Shown: positions 11,085 to 23,800 of the stretch, piece by piece
How positions within the stretch are numbered: the first letter of the stretch is position 1
Layout: every line of letters starts with the position of its first letter
Assembly (NCBI GenBank): GCA_951394405.1
Contig: OX596342.1
Location: forward strand, 1,922,001-1,986,000
Reading direction: 5' to 3'
DNA from: Coprinellus micaceus
Lineage: Eukaryota; Basidiomycota; Agaricomycetes; Agaricales; Psathyrellaceae
DNA: 64,000 nt
The notes under the pieces: generated by a model
What the model saw: the letters and a program-made list of their open reading frames with translations, nothing else
Database searches by the model: none
What the model was told of the DNA's origin: nothing
Position numbers and translations under genes: made by a program

Positions 11085-13485
11085 TTGACGAATTCACTGG
11101 AGAGGCAAAGATGGAAGCCCCTGACCACTTGTCTATACCATCTTGGAGCCGAAGAGCCGCTGCACTCGCGTCAGGACGTTCAAGGAAGAGGAAGATCCCT
11201 CGGCACAATGCACCCAGTTACAGACACGGGACACCCTCAGGTGAGTTGTGGAGACTTTCGACAGGGAAGGACGCGATTGACGCCCAGAAAAGGACCTTGG
11301 CCCTTTGTCGACATTGACGACTCGGTAAGAGGTTATTGCGATTTGAGTGAAGTGCTGCGTACGACAAGTTCTAGGTCGACCAAGGACGAATCGAGGACCC
11401 CGACAGTCACCTTCCCATGTCGGGAGCGCCATGCCTTCATACACCCGCCAAAGGCCAAGAATATTGCTGGTGCAAATACCCCCAAGCCTTGTTCCCGAAC
11501 TGGACGAAAGCACAGCAAAGGAAGAGCAAGATTCACAAAACCATCGAAAGGTCGGGAGGTCCTTGCCATGTGTGGTATGCCGACGTGAAGAACGATGGGA
11601 TTTTCGAGTCGCGGGGCGTCAAGGTCGTGGACGACGTACGTGCCACACAAGATGCGCAGTGGAGGCTGATGATGACCGAGGTGCGCTCTCTTTTATGGCT
11701 GGGCTCGCCGTACTCTGGACTAATTAACTGGACCAACCAGCGCCCACACGATTCGCGAGCCAGGGTCATCTTCATCGACGCCTTGACAGGTCCTATCCTT
11801 CAAATGATGGGTATGCGCTACAATATCGAACCCTTCTTTTTCTCCTCAACCATTGGGTGGATACCATCAAGATTCCAGTCCAACGTTAACCCCCACGTAG
11901 GCGACCGTACGTTGCATGGACGCGAACAGGTATACGAGGGTTGCTAATCCCAGCGATAGACATCACGATCACCTTGACCTTTGCTCGAGGCCAAAAGGAC
12001 CCTGAACAGCCTGACATGGTCGGCTCGCCCATGTCAAGCGTTCTCAGCTTCAATACTCAAGCATCGAACCCCATCCCAGTTCGTTCAACACGCGTACCTG
12101 AACTGGTTATTGACACCCAGGCTTCGCTCCCCCTCCGGTCCAGTACGTCCTCCTCGAATCATTACACCACGTTTGAATGCTCATCTCCGCAGGTGACATC
12201 CACCTTCTCCCGGACTCCATTTCTCTTCATATGATCAGGTCACTGCGCAGCAGTACGGTCATATCACTCCATTCTGGCAGAGACTATCTCACGACGACCG
12301 CGGAGAGCATGTACGAGAGGTTCATGCTCACGGGCAAGTCCGTGTACTGGAGCTCGATATTTGAGAGGACCCAGGATGCGACATTCCTGCTCTTGAGTAT
12401 ATTGTGGTATGTTATGTACGCGTGGGATGAGGTGTTCGAGGAGTTGTATAAACACATATGTTTCCTGGTGAGCCCAGTCGTCCCTTCACTTGTTCGTTCA
12501 TCCAATGCTTCTATCAGGAATCAGAAGTCATGCAGAGAATGGTCGCCAATGACGAACACGACCCCACAGACTTCGCCCAGAATATCACACAGGAACTCCA
12601 TGCTATCCGAGCTCACCTCATGCATTACGAGTCCCTCCTCGAAGACTTCATCAAGACTGTAGAGTTTGTCAAGAATACTCCAAACCCCGGCCTTGACAGT
12701 GCAGGCGGACTGTCCGAACATCTGAGAGACACTACGCGGGCGCTTATTGCGAGGGAATGCGACAATCTAATACGGGATATAGTGAGGTTGGAGAGGAGTA
12801 GGCTCATGCAGGATAAACGGCTGAAGAACGTTATGGACTTGGGCTTCAGCATCGTCAACATCGAGGACAGTCGACGGATGGCGAGGCTGACTGAAGCTTC
12901 TGTACGCGACAGCGCAGGTACGTGTTTAGTCTTGACGTCTTCAGAATACCAGACCATGATATCCCACTTCAGCAATGAAACAAATTGCCTATCTCACGAT
13001 GGTCTTCCTCCCTTCAACATTTATCGCGGTGAGGGTTCATGTGCCTCCCATATGACAAACACCTCACATGCACTATCCGGTAGTCGGCCTTCGGGATGAA
13101 CATTATCGAGATTAACCCAGATGGGTCCGCCTCCAACATGACGCTCGCGAAGTACTTCGAAGTCGCCCTGCCCCTCACTTTTGTGACTGTCTGGGTTGTG
13201 ATCGCGTACCAGATCAACATCGAAGACCCGCGTGCAATGCTGGACGGGCTCGACAAAGACCAGCACGTTTTCGGCGCTCCGACGCGCCAACTGACCTGGC
13301 AGAACGAAATCGCCCTGAAGACACGTGGGAAGAGGTACAGGAAACTCGGGATTTTCTCGAAGTTGTTGTGGCCTTTCTTCCTAATAATGAACATGCTGGA
13401 GCGGAAGAAGCTGGTGGCGGGTTTGTTGGGAAGCAAGGCAGCATCTGAGAATTTGACGAGACCACCCGGCAGATTCAAGTTATAA
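11085..13485 (+). CDS. CorA-like Mg2+ transporter-fold membrane protein
   Basis: Fungal CorA-like protein with a large cytosolic domain and two C-terminal membrane spans. Eight exons join in frame: 11085-11324, 11375-11680, 11741-11906, 11960-12142, 12193-12467, 12518-12917, 12973-13028, 13084-13485. Supporting motifs are PFFFSSTIGWIPSRFQ, a long helical stalk (HAIRAHLMHYESLLEDFIKTVEF, RLERSRLMQDKRLKNVMDL), MKQIAYLTMVFLPSTFIA as the first span, and then AFGMN, which carries the CorA GMN signature. A second span (FEVALPLTFVTVWVVIAY) follows. The GMN motif appears only after splicing 13029-13083. Such proteins may move Mg2+ or other divalents, but many fungal members are unassigned. The first exon is uncertain: ATG 11085 or 11208 are both in frame. 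Confidence 0.85.
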
Positions 13486-16200
13486 TCTTCGCATGCATGA
13501 ATGACAATTATGACAATGACGCATTTTAACTTACAGACACCATGTATTAACGTTGATACCACACGCATAGCTTTTCGTTGTCCGGGGGCATGTACCCCGC
13601 CCAGCTACCCCTGCATTATCCCGGGACAAGACTCAAGAGCAAGAGCACGCGCGGGGACCACGAGGCTAAGCTCGCTTGGAGGCTCTGGGGAAATGGCGAC
13701 ATTTGGTCTTGGTAGCGCGTACAGGAATTCTTACTCAAACGTCAGGTCCTTCGGGGCTCCCTAGATTCAGATGCTCCAGAGCCTTGTCACAGGCTCTCGA
13801 TCCAGTATTGAGTAGGAGGACCGTTAGGTGCGGTGAGGCGATGTCGCGGTGGGGAATATCTTGATCGTAGGGACAGGTCGTCTCCCAACGACAGATAAAC
13901 CTTTGGGGTTACGGCTCAGCAGGCTGGTCTAGTCGAACCTGTATATTTGCAGCGATCGCCCTATGGTGGGGAGTGCGACCGGCTACTAGTGTCGCTCGTG
14001 CTCTCCGCGTTTCAAGGACGCAACGCTCGAGTTGCACAATTCCAGCACTACGAGGCTGGCTGGGACAGGGCACTCCGGGATGACTAGACGCCCAGGTACA
14101 TCCTACCCCATCGCCCGCCGTCTCTATGGTAGTCCGGAGATCCAGCGTTGCGGCTGGTTGGCAAGGAGGCGTGATCGCCAGGGATTCGCGAGTCGGTTAC
14201 CCGTCGGGACGCGCATACTTTCCAGCCGTAATTTCTCGAGGAGTAAGGAGATGCCGTACCGTTGAGAATTAAGCCCAATAATATGCTTGGGCCTCTGGTC
14301 CGAGCTGTACAGCCATTTTTGGCTAGCTTAGACCGCTGTGGGTCCGTGTTGACATCCTTTGCTGAGTCACGGGCGCCTATTCGTTTCTCGCTTGGATCCC
14401 GCTTTGCGACGGCGCTTATCGTCGAGAAGCTGAACACAACACCCTCAAATGCGTCCTATTACTACTACGGTCAATAACCAAATCCTTACTTGGAGTTTGG
14501 GTGAGCTACGCCTGACTCTCAGCATTGTCCACAAGCGCCTATGACTACTGGTCTGTTTCCGAGCTCAGGGGTGAGAGGGCCTTGGTGTACCCTGAGAGAA
14601 GTTCAATTACAAGTTGGTTTCACATGCGCGGTGCGCGTCTCTAGGTCCCTCCGATTGGGAGGGTTAATGTATGGTTGTAGATCGCCCATTTACACTCTCC
14701 CAGGGCTCAAAAGATAAGGTGGTCAAGGAAGGTCAAGGAGGGGACGGTGCTTGTAGCGCTTCGATGGGAGCGGCTGGAAGCGGGCGGCGGCGGAATCGCA
14801 CGCAGGTGAGACGAACGGTTCGACCTTGGAGGCGCTGGGAAGACCTAGGAAGCCACCAAGAGATTTTTAAGCGCGGCGCTTTCCATTTGGGACAACCCCA
14901 ATGCCGCGGATGCAGAGCCATCCCGTCGACTTGAAACGGGTGAGGGGGGAGCTGGGGGGAGGTTGGAAGAGGAGGGAGCTCTAGGGAGCTGGAGCCAGGT
15001 AAACCCCCACGCCTAGAAATAAACTTCCGCCCCGCCATACGATACATTTTGATGCGCCGTATGGTCTGTGCGAAGTGTGAGTAGTTTCTAGGTTCGAGGA
15101 AGACCCTGAGCGGCGGACCTGCCGTTACATACATAACAACTCTTGCCACAAATCACTCACCGCGAGCTTTCTCCAACCTCCTCCGGTCGTACTACTGTGC
15201 TTCGATTGCCTCAATTGTACGCCGAGGCCGACGCTTTATAGGTCATCGGGGAAGCGGCGGTGGCAAAAGGCCCTGTGATCGACCCCCGCTTCTGAACCAC
15301 TTAACTGGATTGTCGTACGGATACGTACCCGTGCGGCGTTTGGACCCTTCCGCTCTTCCAATGCCGTTAGGCGCCCATGGAGTCTCGGTCACTTGGCCTC
15401 CTGCGAAGTTCCAAAAATACTGAGTGCTGACGTGCGAAAGGGCCAAGCCGCAATTGTATTGAAATGCGTTATCGGACTGTGTGATATCACAAACTTGGCT
15501 TCAGCGAAAGTTGACACTCATTTCATACCCAGAGAGATAACCATTTGGGGTATCCAGGTCTGCACGCTCTACCAGCGCCTCTATCTCGTCCGGAGCTTGG
15601 TGGGAGGAGGAAGATTGTCCTGGAGGAAATTTGAAGACAAGCCTACGGTATTTGAATGAAAGGCCTCTGAGCTGGGCGCTGCTGGATGTCGTCAAGGCGC
15701 CTTTTTATCTTCCCTGGAACCTCATGGAATGTGGTCTGGGGCAGAGATCTCCGATCTTCCGTCCCGTTTTGGTGTGCGGATAGATGGGTGCAGTATATAT
15801 CAACACGTGATTGTGCCGTAAATAGGCTTGTCGCCGCCCCGTCGTGCCTGGAAAGCATCCTCAACCTCTTCCGATGAGTGATTGATTCAAAGGTTGGCTC
15901 TTGCTTTCGACCATCACCATCCCCTGCTCGCACACACCGCGGTGCTCGTCGCACGAACGCGACTCTCCCCAGTTTTGGGCACCGAGAAGGACAACTACGC
16001 CCGGCGACCCCTTATCAAGTCCACCGTCGGGAGTTGTAGGCTGCTCGACACTGCCCTCCTCGCGGTTCTTCTCCCACAAATCCCAGCGCCCGTGACCTCC
16101 ATTGTCCTGCGCTCCTGCACCGGGGACCACACATCGCGTCGTATATTGGGTTCAGCGTGCTTCTACCCACCGGACGTCATCGAGCAGAGGAGGATGAGAG
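13486..16200. other. Long gene-poor region (2.7 kb)
   Basis: Between the CorA-like gene and the OPT gene. Short frames occur on both strands (for example 14084-14437 minus and 14262-14477 plus), but none shows a recognisable domain or spliceable extension. The segment about 13,800-14,660 looks compositionally compact and could be a decayed mobile sequence or a non-coding RNA. I cannot identify it. The last 300 bp must contain the OPT promoter. Confidence 0.4.
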
Positions 16201-19200
16201 ATGAGTGACTATACCCTCAAGGAAGAGCTCAATCTCGTGGAATTAAACTTGACGACGGTGAAATCACTGGGTGAGCACTCTTCTCTTCTCAACCTCAAAG
16301 TTTGTTTCATCTAATTCCGTGCGATAGAGAACGAGCCACCACCTGACGCCCGCTCCTTCTCGACTGCTTACTCGAGGGGAAGCGGGGAAGACCACAGCTT
16401 TTTCGACCCGAATTATGACACGGAGAATGACGAACTGGGTATGTGCGTTATTAAATCCCTCAACTGGCGTCACTCATTTGCTTTCCATAGAGGACGATTC
16501 GCCCTATCCCGAAGTACGGTCAGCTGTGGCCTGCACCGATGATCCTGAAATGCCTGCGTCGACGCTTCGAGCTTGGGTTCTTGGCTTACTCTGGGCAATT
16601 CTCATCCCTGGGATGAATCAGTTCTTTTATTTTCGGTATCCCTCAGTGGCTATCGGAGGAGTGAGTCTCTTCCTAACTTCACTTCTCCATCAAACTCATG
16701 CCCTGATAAGCTCGTGGCCCAACTTCTTGTCTTCCCCGTTGGACGAATATGGGTTCGAATTATGCCCAGTGTCAGGATCTTCGGAATGGAATTGAACCCG
16801 GGCCCATTCACCATCAAGGAGCACGTTCTGGTCACCATAATGGCCACAGTTGGGGCTCAGAGTGCGTACGCTACAGACGTCGTCGCCGTGCAGAAGGTCT
16901 TCTACCACCAGCAATGGAGTTTCCTTTGTAAGCCGTATCATGCCGATCCCAGACAAAGTTACGGTTTTTTGATTCCCCTCCTTTGCAGACAAATGGATGC
17001 TCGTAATGTCGACTCAGCTGATAGGGTTCTCCATTGGGGGGATTGCTCGGAGGTTCCTCGTCTCACCTCCATCAATGAGTGCGTGCTATTCCTGTCTCGC
17101 CTGCATCTGGTATTGAACTATCTTGATAGTCTGGCCAAATACCCTTGTCTCCTGCGCTCTATTCAATACCCTACACTCCCACCAGTACGCCGGCATGGGC
17201 AATCGTGATGGAATCAGTCGAGAGCATTTCTTTGCTTACGCCTTTTGCGCCGCCGCTCTTTGGTGTAAGTCCGCCGCGAGGGCTTGAAAAGCCGCACGTG
17301 TTTATTCTGACCGACCAACCTATCTTACAGGCTTGCTCCCTGGTTACCTGTTTCAAGCGCTGAGCGTTTTTACTTGGGTACGCCAATTTTTCAATTTGAA
17401 AATACCAAACTCGGTGTCACTCACGTCTTCATTAGGTATGCTGGGCCGCGCCCAACAACATCGTGTGTACTGTCCCGCTCAATCATCTAACTCCCTGCTG
17501 AACCTGTTGACCTCCCTCAGAAAATCAATCAACTATTCGGGTATTGCTTGCTACTCTCATTGTTTATCCGTTACTGAACACCCACCCTAGATATCACAGC
17601 GGCCTTGGATTTTCGATGATAACTTTCGATTGGAGTGCGATTGCTTTCATAGGGAGCCCGTGAGTCGTCTTGCTGTGCCAACTCGATCTTTCTCACTCAA
17701 AATTTCCTCCAGGCTCGCCACACCATGTATGTCAAGCACCCTGTTGGGGTTTCCGTGTGCTAAGATTGCCGTTTGTAGGGTGGGCTGAGGCTAATGTCAT
17801 GATTGGATTCTTCGCTTTCTACTGGCTGCTAACCCCTATCTTGTATGTGAGTACCCATTCCACGCCGTTCCCAAGGGGCCTCCGTTGACGGCTTTCTTTG
17901 CTGTGCAGTACTGTAATGTGTGGCATAGCCAATTTCTCCCGTACGTTGCACCTCCAAAACGAAGGGCGTCTTAGTTCTGACATCGACCTTGCAGGATATC
18001 TTCTATCAACGCTTTCGACCGCACCGGACGAATCTATAATGTATCTGCTATCGTCACGCCTGATGCTACTCTAGACAAGGAGGCCTACAAGGCTTATAGT
18101 CCCCTCTTTCTGTCGTATGCCCTTTCCCTTGCATCTTCGCACTGATTTCGAGCTCAACCCTTCGCTTAGGACGACGTTCATACTTTCTTATGGACTTTCC
18201 TTTCTCTCTATCACCGGTGCGTTGCCTGTTCCTCCACTCCAAAGCCCCTACTCAAGCCCCCAATGTTAGCCACTGTAACACATGGTATGTCTTTCCAGCT
18301 GTTGTCGCAGTCAAAAGCGTGACTCTGACGCCCTCGAAGCCATCATTTATTTCTACAAGCCCATCCGTCTTCAGCTTGGGCGCTCGCTACGAGAGCAACC
18401 TGATGTTCATGCCCGTCTCATGTCTCAATACCCTCAAGTGCCGGAGTGGTACTACGTCATTCTATTTGGTACGTATCGATGCACCATACACCCGGTTTAC
18501 TGCCCATACTTACATCGACGTAGCTATCACATTTGCTTTTGCTTGCATATGCGTTTCCGTTTGGCCGACGGCCTTGCCGATCTGGGCTCTGGTGCTTTCT
18601 CTGCTGATTGGTGCGTGCTGCACGTATCTCAACATGCTGCCTACTAATGACGCAATTATCTGAATCCAGCTGTGATATACGTCGTACCTATCGGTATGTT
18701 CGATGAGTGAGGCGTTTGTCCTGAGCTAACGAGTGTTGTTCAGGGATGATACAAGCCATCACGAATCGTCAAGTCGGTCTCAAGTACGTCTATCTCCGTT
18801 TCCCGACCAGGAACCCTGGGGCTTACTGGATTCTAGTGTTATTACTGAACTCATCGTCGGATTTATTGTGCCTGGTATGCCGTTACATGTCCCTGCTATG
18901 CGTTGACCTTGATCTCACCCCGAAATTTCAAGGCAAGCCAATAGCTATGATGATGTGAGTCCCCTGGTATGTGACTGAGAACATTGACCGACCGCATTAT
19001 ATTAGATTCAAGACGTATGGCTACATCACCATGTCGCAAGGTTCGTTGCCCTCAGCCAAGATCCGTCGAACCCCCATCTAATCGTTCTTTTCTCCCTAAG
19101 CCATGCAGTTCACGGCGGATTTCAAGCTGGGACAGTGAGTCACTTTTGCTCCCATTCGGAAACATTCTCAGCGTGCTTCTTCGCAGCTATATGAAAGTTC

Positions 19201-20452
19201 CCCCGAGACCCATGTTCTGGTGCCAAATTGCTGCTACAATTCTCGCGGGTACTGTCCAGCTGGGTGTTCAGTCTTGGTACGCCCACCTTTCTCCCACATG
19301 CATGTGCGTTGGCGCTGACAAGCTTTCTCTCACTCCAGGATGTTCTCCAACATTCCGTAAGTCTTTCTTTTGCCCTCTTCTATGCCCTGTATCTGATAGG
19401 GGGTCTTCCGACGATCTTTAGGGACATTTGCGATAGATATCAGAAAGATAGGTGAGAAGAACACTGATAGACGTTCGCTCCCTCTCGAGACGCCCCGGCC
19501 CCCGGCTTATCACCCTCATTTGCAGCTTCACATGCGCTTCCACGAATGTGTTTGGTACGGCCTCGATCATCGTAAGTGACTTCTATCCGCGTTCTACTTC
19601 CCGCGAAACTGTGGTCTCTGCCCCCGCCCCTGGGTACCAAGGCACGGACAGGTCTTAATTTTCTGCTCGTGGCTGACGTCGTGTTGCAGTGGGGCGTCAT
19701 CGGACCCGGGTTGCTTTTCACGAAGGGACAGATGTATTACGGTGAGTCTCTCATTGTGGTTGGAGGAGTGGATCTAACGCTGGCATTGATCCAGCGCTCT
19801 CATTTTTCTTCTTGGTCGGCGCCGCGTGTCCCATCCTCCATTGGTTGGTGACGAAAAGGTGGCCTAAGACGATTCTGAACTACATCAATTTCCCGTGCGT
19901 TGTCTCTCTCTCCAACAGGGTTGGGTTCTGACGATATGTGGACCCGTTTCTCAGCCTTATCTTTACTGGAGTAGGCCAGATCCCACCAGCAACGGCAGTC
20001 AACTTTGTGCCCTGGGCTATCGTCGGCTTCACCTTCCAGTACGTGATACGGAGAAAACATTTCTCGTATTGGACAAAGTATAACTGTACGCTTCAAGTCC
20101 CCCTTTATTGCCTGGATCCCACTGATAAATCGGCAGACGTACTCTCCGCTGCGTTGGATGCTGGAACGGCGGTGGGCCTAATACTCATTTATTTCTGGTG
20201 GGTTCCTCCGCATCCCTCCGCTTCCTCCGTCCTGACCTTGTCCGGGTCTGACAGCCTACAATACCCAATGGGAGGGACTATCGGGAAGGACACAGTACAG
20301 CAGTGGTGGGGAAATCGCGTGTATAAGGAAACGTTGGACTGGAAGAGTTCTCCGTATCGACCATTATCCGCGGAAGAGACTTTCGGGTGCGTCTTTTGTC
20401 TCTTTCTACTTCATGCAGTTGCTCACGTCTCGGTAGGCCAACACAGTGGTAG
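16201..20452 (+). CDS. Oligopeptide transporter, OPT family
   Basis: Proton-coupled importer of small peptides or related compounds at the plasma membrane. The gene is split into many short exons, roughly twenty; the first are 16201-16270, 16328-16438 and 16491 onward. The joined N-terminus gives ENDELEDDSPYPEVRSAV, the OPT signature, then FRYPSVAIGG, PVGRIWVRIMP, ELNPGPFTIKEHVLVTIMA (the NPG motif), GYLFQALSVFTW, a conserved HYAGMG-like QYAGMGNRDG stretch and NAFDRTGRIYN. The C-terminus ends EETFGPTQW at TAG 20450-20452 after the last intron (about 20390-20435), matching the FGP..W ending of the family. More than a dozen hydrophobic segments are present. Internal borders between 18.1 and 20.1 kb were followed only approximately. 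No break was seen. Confidence 0.9.
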
Positions 20453-20832
20453 CACTGGCTGGAGCTGTCTGACTATGTACTGCCATTTATTGTATTTTTA
20501 GGAATATCTAGAGGGACTTTGGAATAATTATGTATAACCCGATGCCCCACACTTGTCACTCCTTTGCCACAAATTGAATTCCAATGGTCCTGTTAGGCGC
20601 TCGTCGCGAAGTTCGAACGGATCATGCCGAGAGCGGTGTTTTAAACGCTGGCGGCATTGCGACCGCAAGGTCCACCAACCTGGTTTCTCCCATGACCAAG
20701 TGCTTCTTCAACCATTCATCCTGGTTCTGTTGATTCTCCGGATAATCAACCCTCGCCGTAGGCTACAGAGTGAATGGATCAAGAACCAAATCCTACTCCC
20801 CTATGGGCAATTCTCGATGAGCCAGGTTAGCA
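20453..20832. other. Intergenic: OPT 3' region and methyltransferase promoter
   Basis: About 380 bp. No family resemblance in any frame. An extra 5' exon of the methyltransferase gene upstream of 20833 cannot be excluded. Confidence 0.4.
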
Positions 20833-23800
20833 ATGACCGCGTCGAGGCCAGCCACAGACCTGATCCTGGTCCCCATTCGTCCAGATACACAAGACGAGAG
20901 CTCTGTTTATAGCGAACCCGAGGACCAGACAGATGAGATTCAGGGAACCAGCAGCCCTCTGCCAGCACCTCGACGTTCAAATGTGATTAAGAGGAGTCGC
21001 GATGCATTGGCGGGTGCGGGACCGGAAAGACCACAGAAGCGACGGAGGCAGGGCGCTGGGCAAACCGCCTCAGGATCGGGGGCTCGGGGTGAGTATTGTA
21101 GCCTATTTTGTCCCGCCTAAGTATCTTATCCATGACAGGCGAGGCCAGCGTTGCTAATTCGACGCGCCCTTCTCGCCGAGAGACAGGCGAAGAACTCATG
21201 GACGTTGGATCGTCAATTGACACACGGGCTCAGCCCGTGGCACAAAGAGCGGAAGTGCAGAAGCAGAGTGGTACGTGTATCAAGTCACGCAAGCGCTCGC
21301 TGTTGAGCTCACCTTACGACAGGGTCGGCGAGAAGACCCGTTCAAAGCGACTCTTCTGGCAACGAGTCAGGCTCTAGCAGTATCATGATTATAGACGAGA
21401 ACATTGTCCCGCCAACATCGCGCCCCGCACCTCAAATGCAGATGCAGAACGGTAAATTGGCTTGTTTAGCTTTCTAACTCGAATTGACCGCAGCTTAAGT
21501 AGCGTCAGCAGGGCCAAAGGTCAAAGCTCCTGCCACCGCACAAATCGAGATCAGCGATTCCGAGGACGAAGATGAAGACGAATCTAGCTCTTCTCCCGCA
21601 GCGCCAGTGACTCAGGGAGTCGCGAGGAAGTCCGTCAGAGGTCCTCCTCCCCACAGCACAAAAGGCAAAGGGCCTGCAAAACCACACCCTCCTCCATCCA
21701 AACTTCCTCAGAACGTGAAAGGCAAAGAACCAGTCAAACCGCGCCCCTCTATGCCTCAGGTGAAGGCAAAACCTCCCCCCGCCGAACCTCCGAATCCTCC
21801 AACCGCCAAAGGAAAAGAGCCTGCCAAACCACCTCCTCCCGATGCCGAAATCATCGAGGTTAGCTCCGATGAAGATTCGCCACCCCGACGAACGCAGAGT
21901 TCCGACGTCCCACAGTTCCAAAAGGCGCGAAAGACGACTGGGGCAAAACCCCCACCTCCGCCTCCCAAAGAACGTGTCAAGATCAGGTCTCGTGTTTCCG
22001 ACCCTCAGCCGCGGAAGGGGTCATCGGGCTCGGGCTTGGGGAGTGCTGCCGGTTCTAGGGGACCCGGATCCAGCGGTGGTGCTCATGGGAAGAAGGCCTC
22101 AACGTCGGGGAGTGGTACTGGTGCGAGTACCCCAGCCGGTGGGACGGCAGCTCCAGAGATTGGCTGGAATGACTTCGCTAGCTTGATCGACAGCGCTCCG
22201 GAAGGCATCAATGACGGTGCTTCGGCAAGTACGAGCAACAAAGCGGCAACCACGCAGGCTGCTGGTACATCTGTGAGCGTGAAGGTAGCACCGAGGTCCC
22301 CGCAGAAGGTTCCAAGTGGAAATTTGGATAGTTTCGTAGTGAACCGGGGGAAAAGAGCACCCAGGCTAAGTGCCGCGTCGAATAACGACGGCGATGTGGA
22401 TATGCGACCTTTGCCGGAGGCGCTGGGGTTGTCAAAGGCTGCTCATAAGGCAGAGAAGCGCAAGGAAATCGCCGAGTTAAAACGCAAGGTTGACGCGCTC
22501 AGTAGTTCGGTATGTATTCAACCAAACCTAGATTCAACGTGCCTACGGTCTGACTGACCACCCGACCGTAGAATAAGCAAGTTGCTTCCGCTTCGAATGA
22601 CTTGCCTAACGTGATTAACCATGTAGGGCGGAGTAATACTCAAAGCCAAAGCTTCGCTACATCAAAGAAGCTGAAGCCAAAGCCAAAGCCAAAGCCAAAG
22701 CCCTCGCCGGCTGTGGATCCAATGAAAGGGGTTTCCGTCGATGCTCCCATCGACCTCACCTTTTCAGACGACGATGAGGCCCCTCCCGCTCGTCCACCTC
22801 CAGGTCCCCAACGGCCACCATCCAACCCCCGCTTGACATCGCCCGAGGTCCCCCTACCTCGTGCCCCTCCGCTTCCTCAAAGAAACAAGTCCAACCCCCG
22901 ACTCTCAGCCGCTGGGCCTCCCCCAGTCCTCGCACCAGCGGGTAAGGCGCCCACGCCCCCTCCAGGGATATCTCAGCCCGCTGCACCGCCGCCCTTGCCC
23001 ACAACTGCCGCTCCTCAGCCCATTCAATTGGCACAGAGTGTCACTGTACCTCACCTTCTGTCCGAACTGCAGCAATCCCCCACTCGTAGGCACACCATAC
23101 CTACTCCAATAGCGTCCTCCGCAACGCAAAGGCCAACAGTACCTGCCATTACCCGGATAGCAAGCCCTATGGCAGTTGGCAAGCAAGCTGTGTCAGGTCC
23201 GCCCCCCTCTCCGCCGTCCATTCTGTCCCCCATGCCGTCGAGGTCGCCAACGCCAGAAAGGGATCCATCGCCTATTCCTGCCGATCCTCTTGAGAGTCTC
23301 TTTACTCCTCCACCTTTGGATCTCAGCCGTATCATCAATGCTGCTACAGTCCAATCTACACCTCTGGCTCCCCAACCTATATCCCTCCCTCGTGCCTCTC
23401 TTCCCGGCTTGATCCCTCTTGAAGCCCCGAAGGACGTGCCTCACAACCAAGCATCGGTGGGGAGTATCTTCACAGATGACGAGTCGGACGGCGAACAGCC
23501 TCAATATTCACGTTCTATTGATCGCCTATTTGACGAAGACGACGACGACGAAGTACCCACTACTGCCAATCGTTCAGACGCTGAAGCTGCGATGGAGGTC
23601 GATGCTCTCCTTGCGCCACGGGATCACAGCGTGTCGTCTGATGTGGACAACGTCACGGAGGCCATGGGATCTCAGAAATTGAAGACCGCATCACCTTCAG
23701 AGGGTTCCGCTTCCCGATCCGACTCCTTTGGGCCCGCTGCGACGTCTGAAGATCCGTTCGATGACTTCTACGCCAGCGACTCTGACGATCCTGTCGCTTC

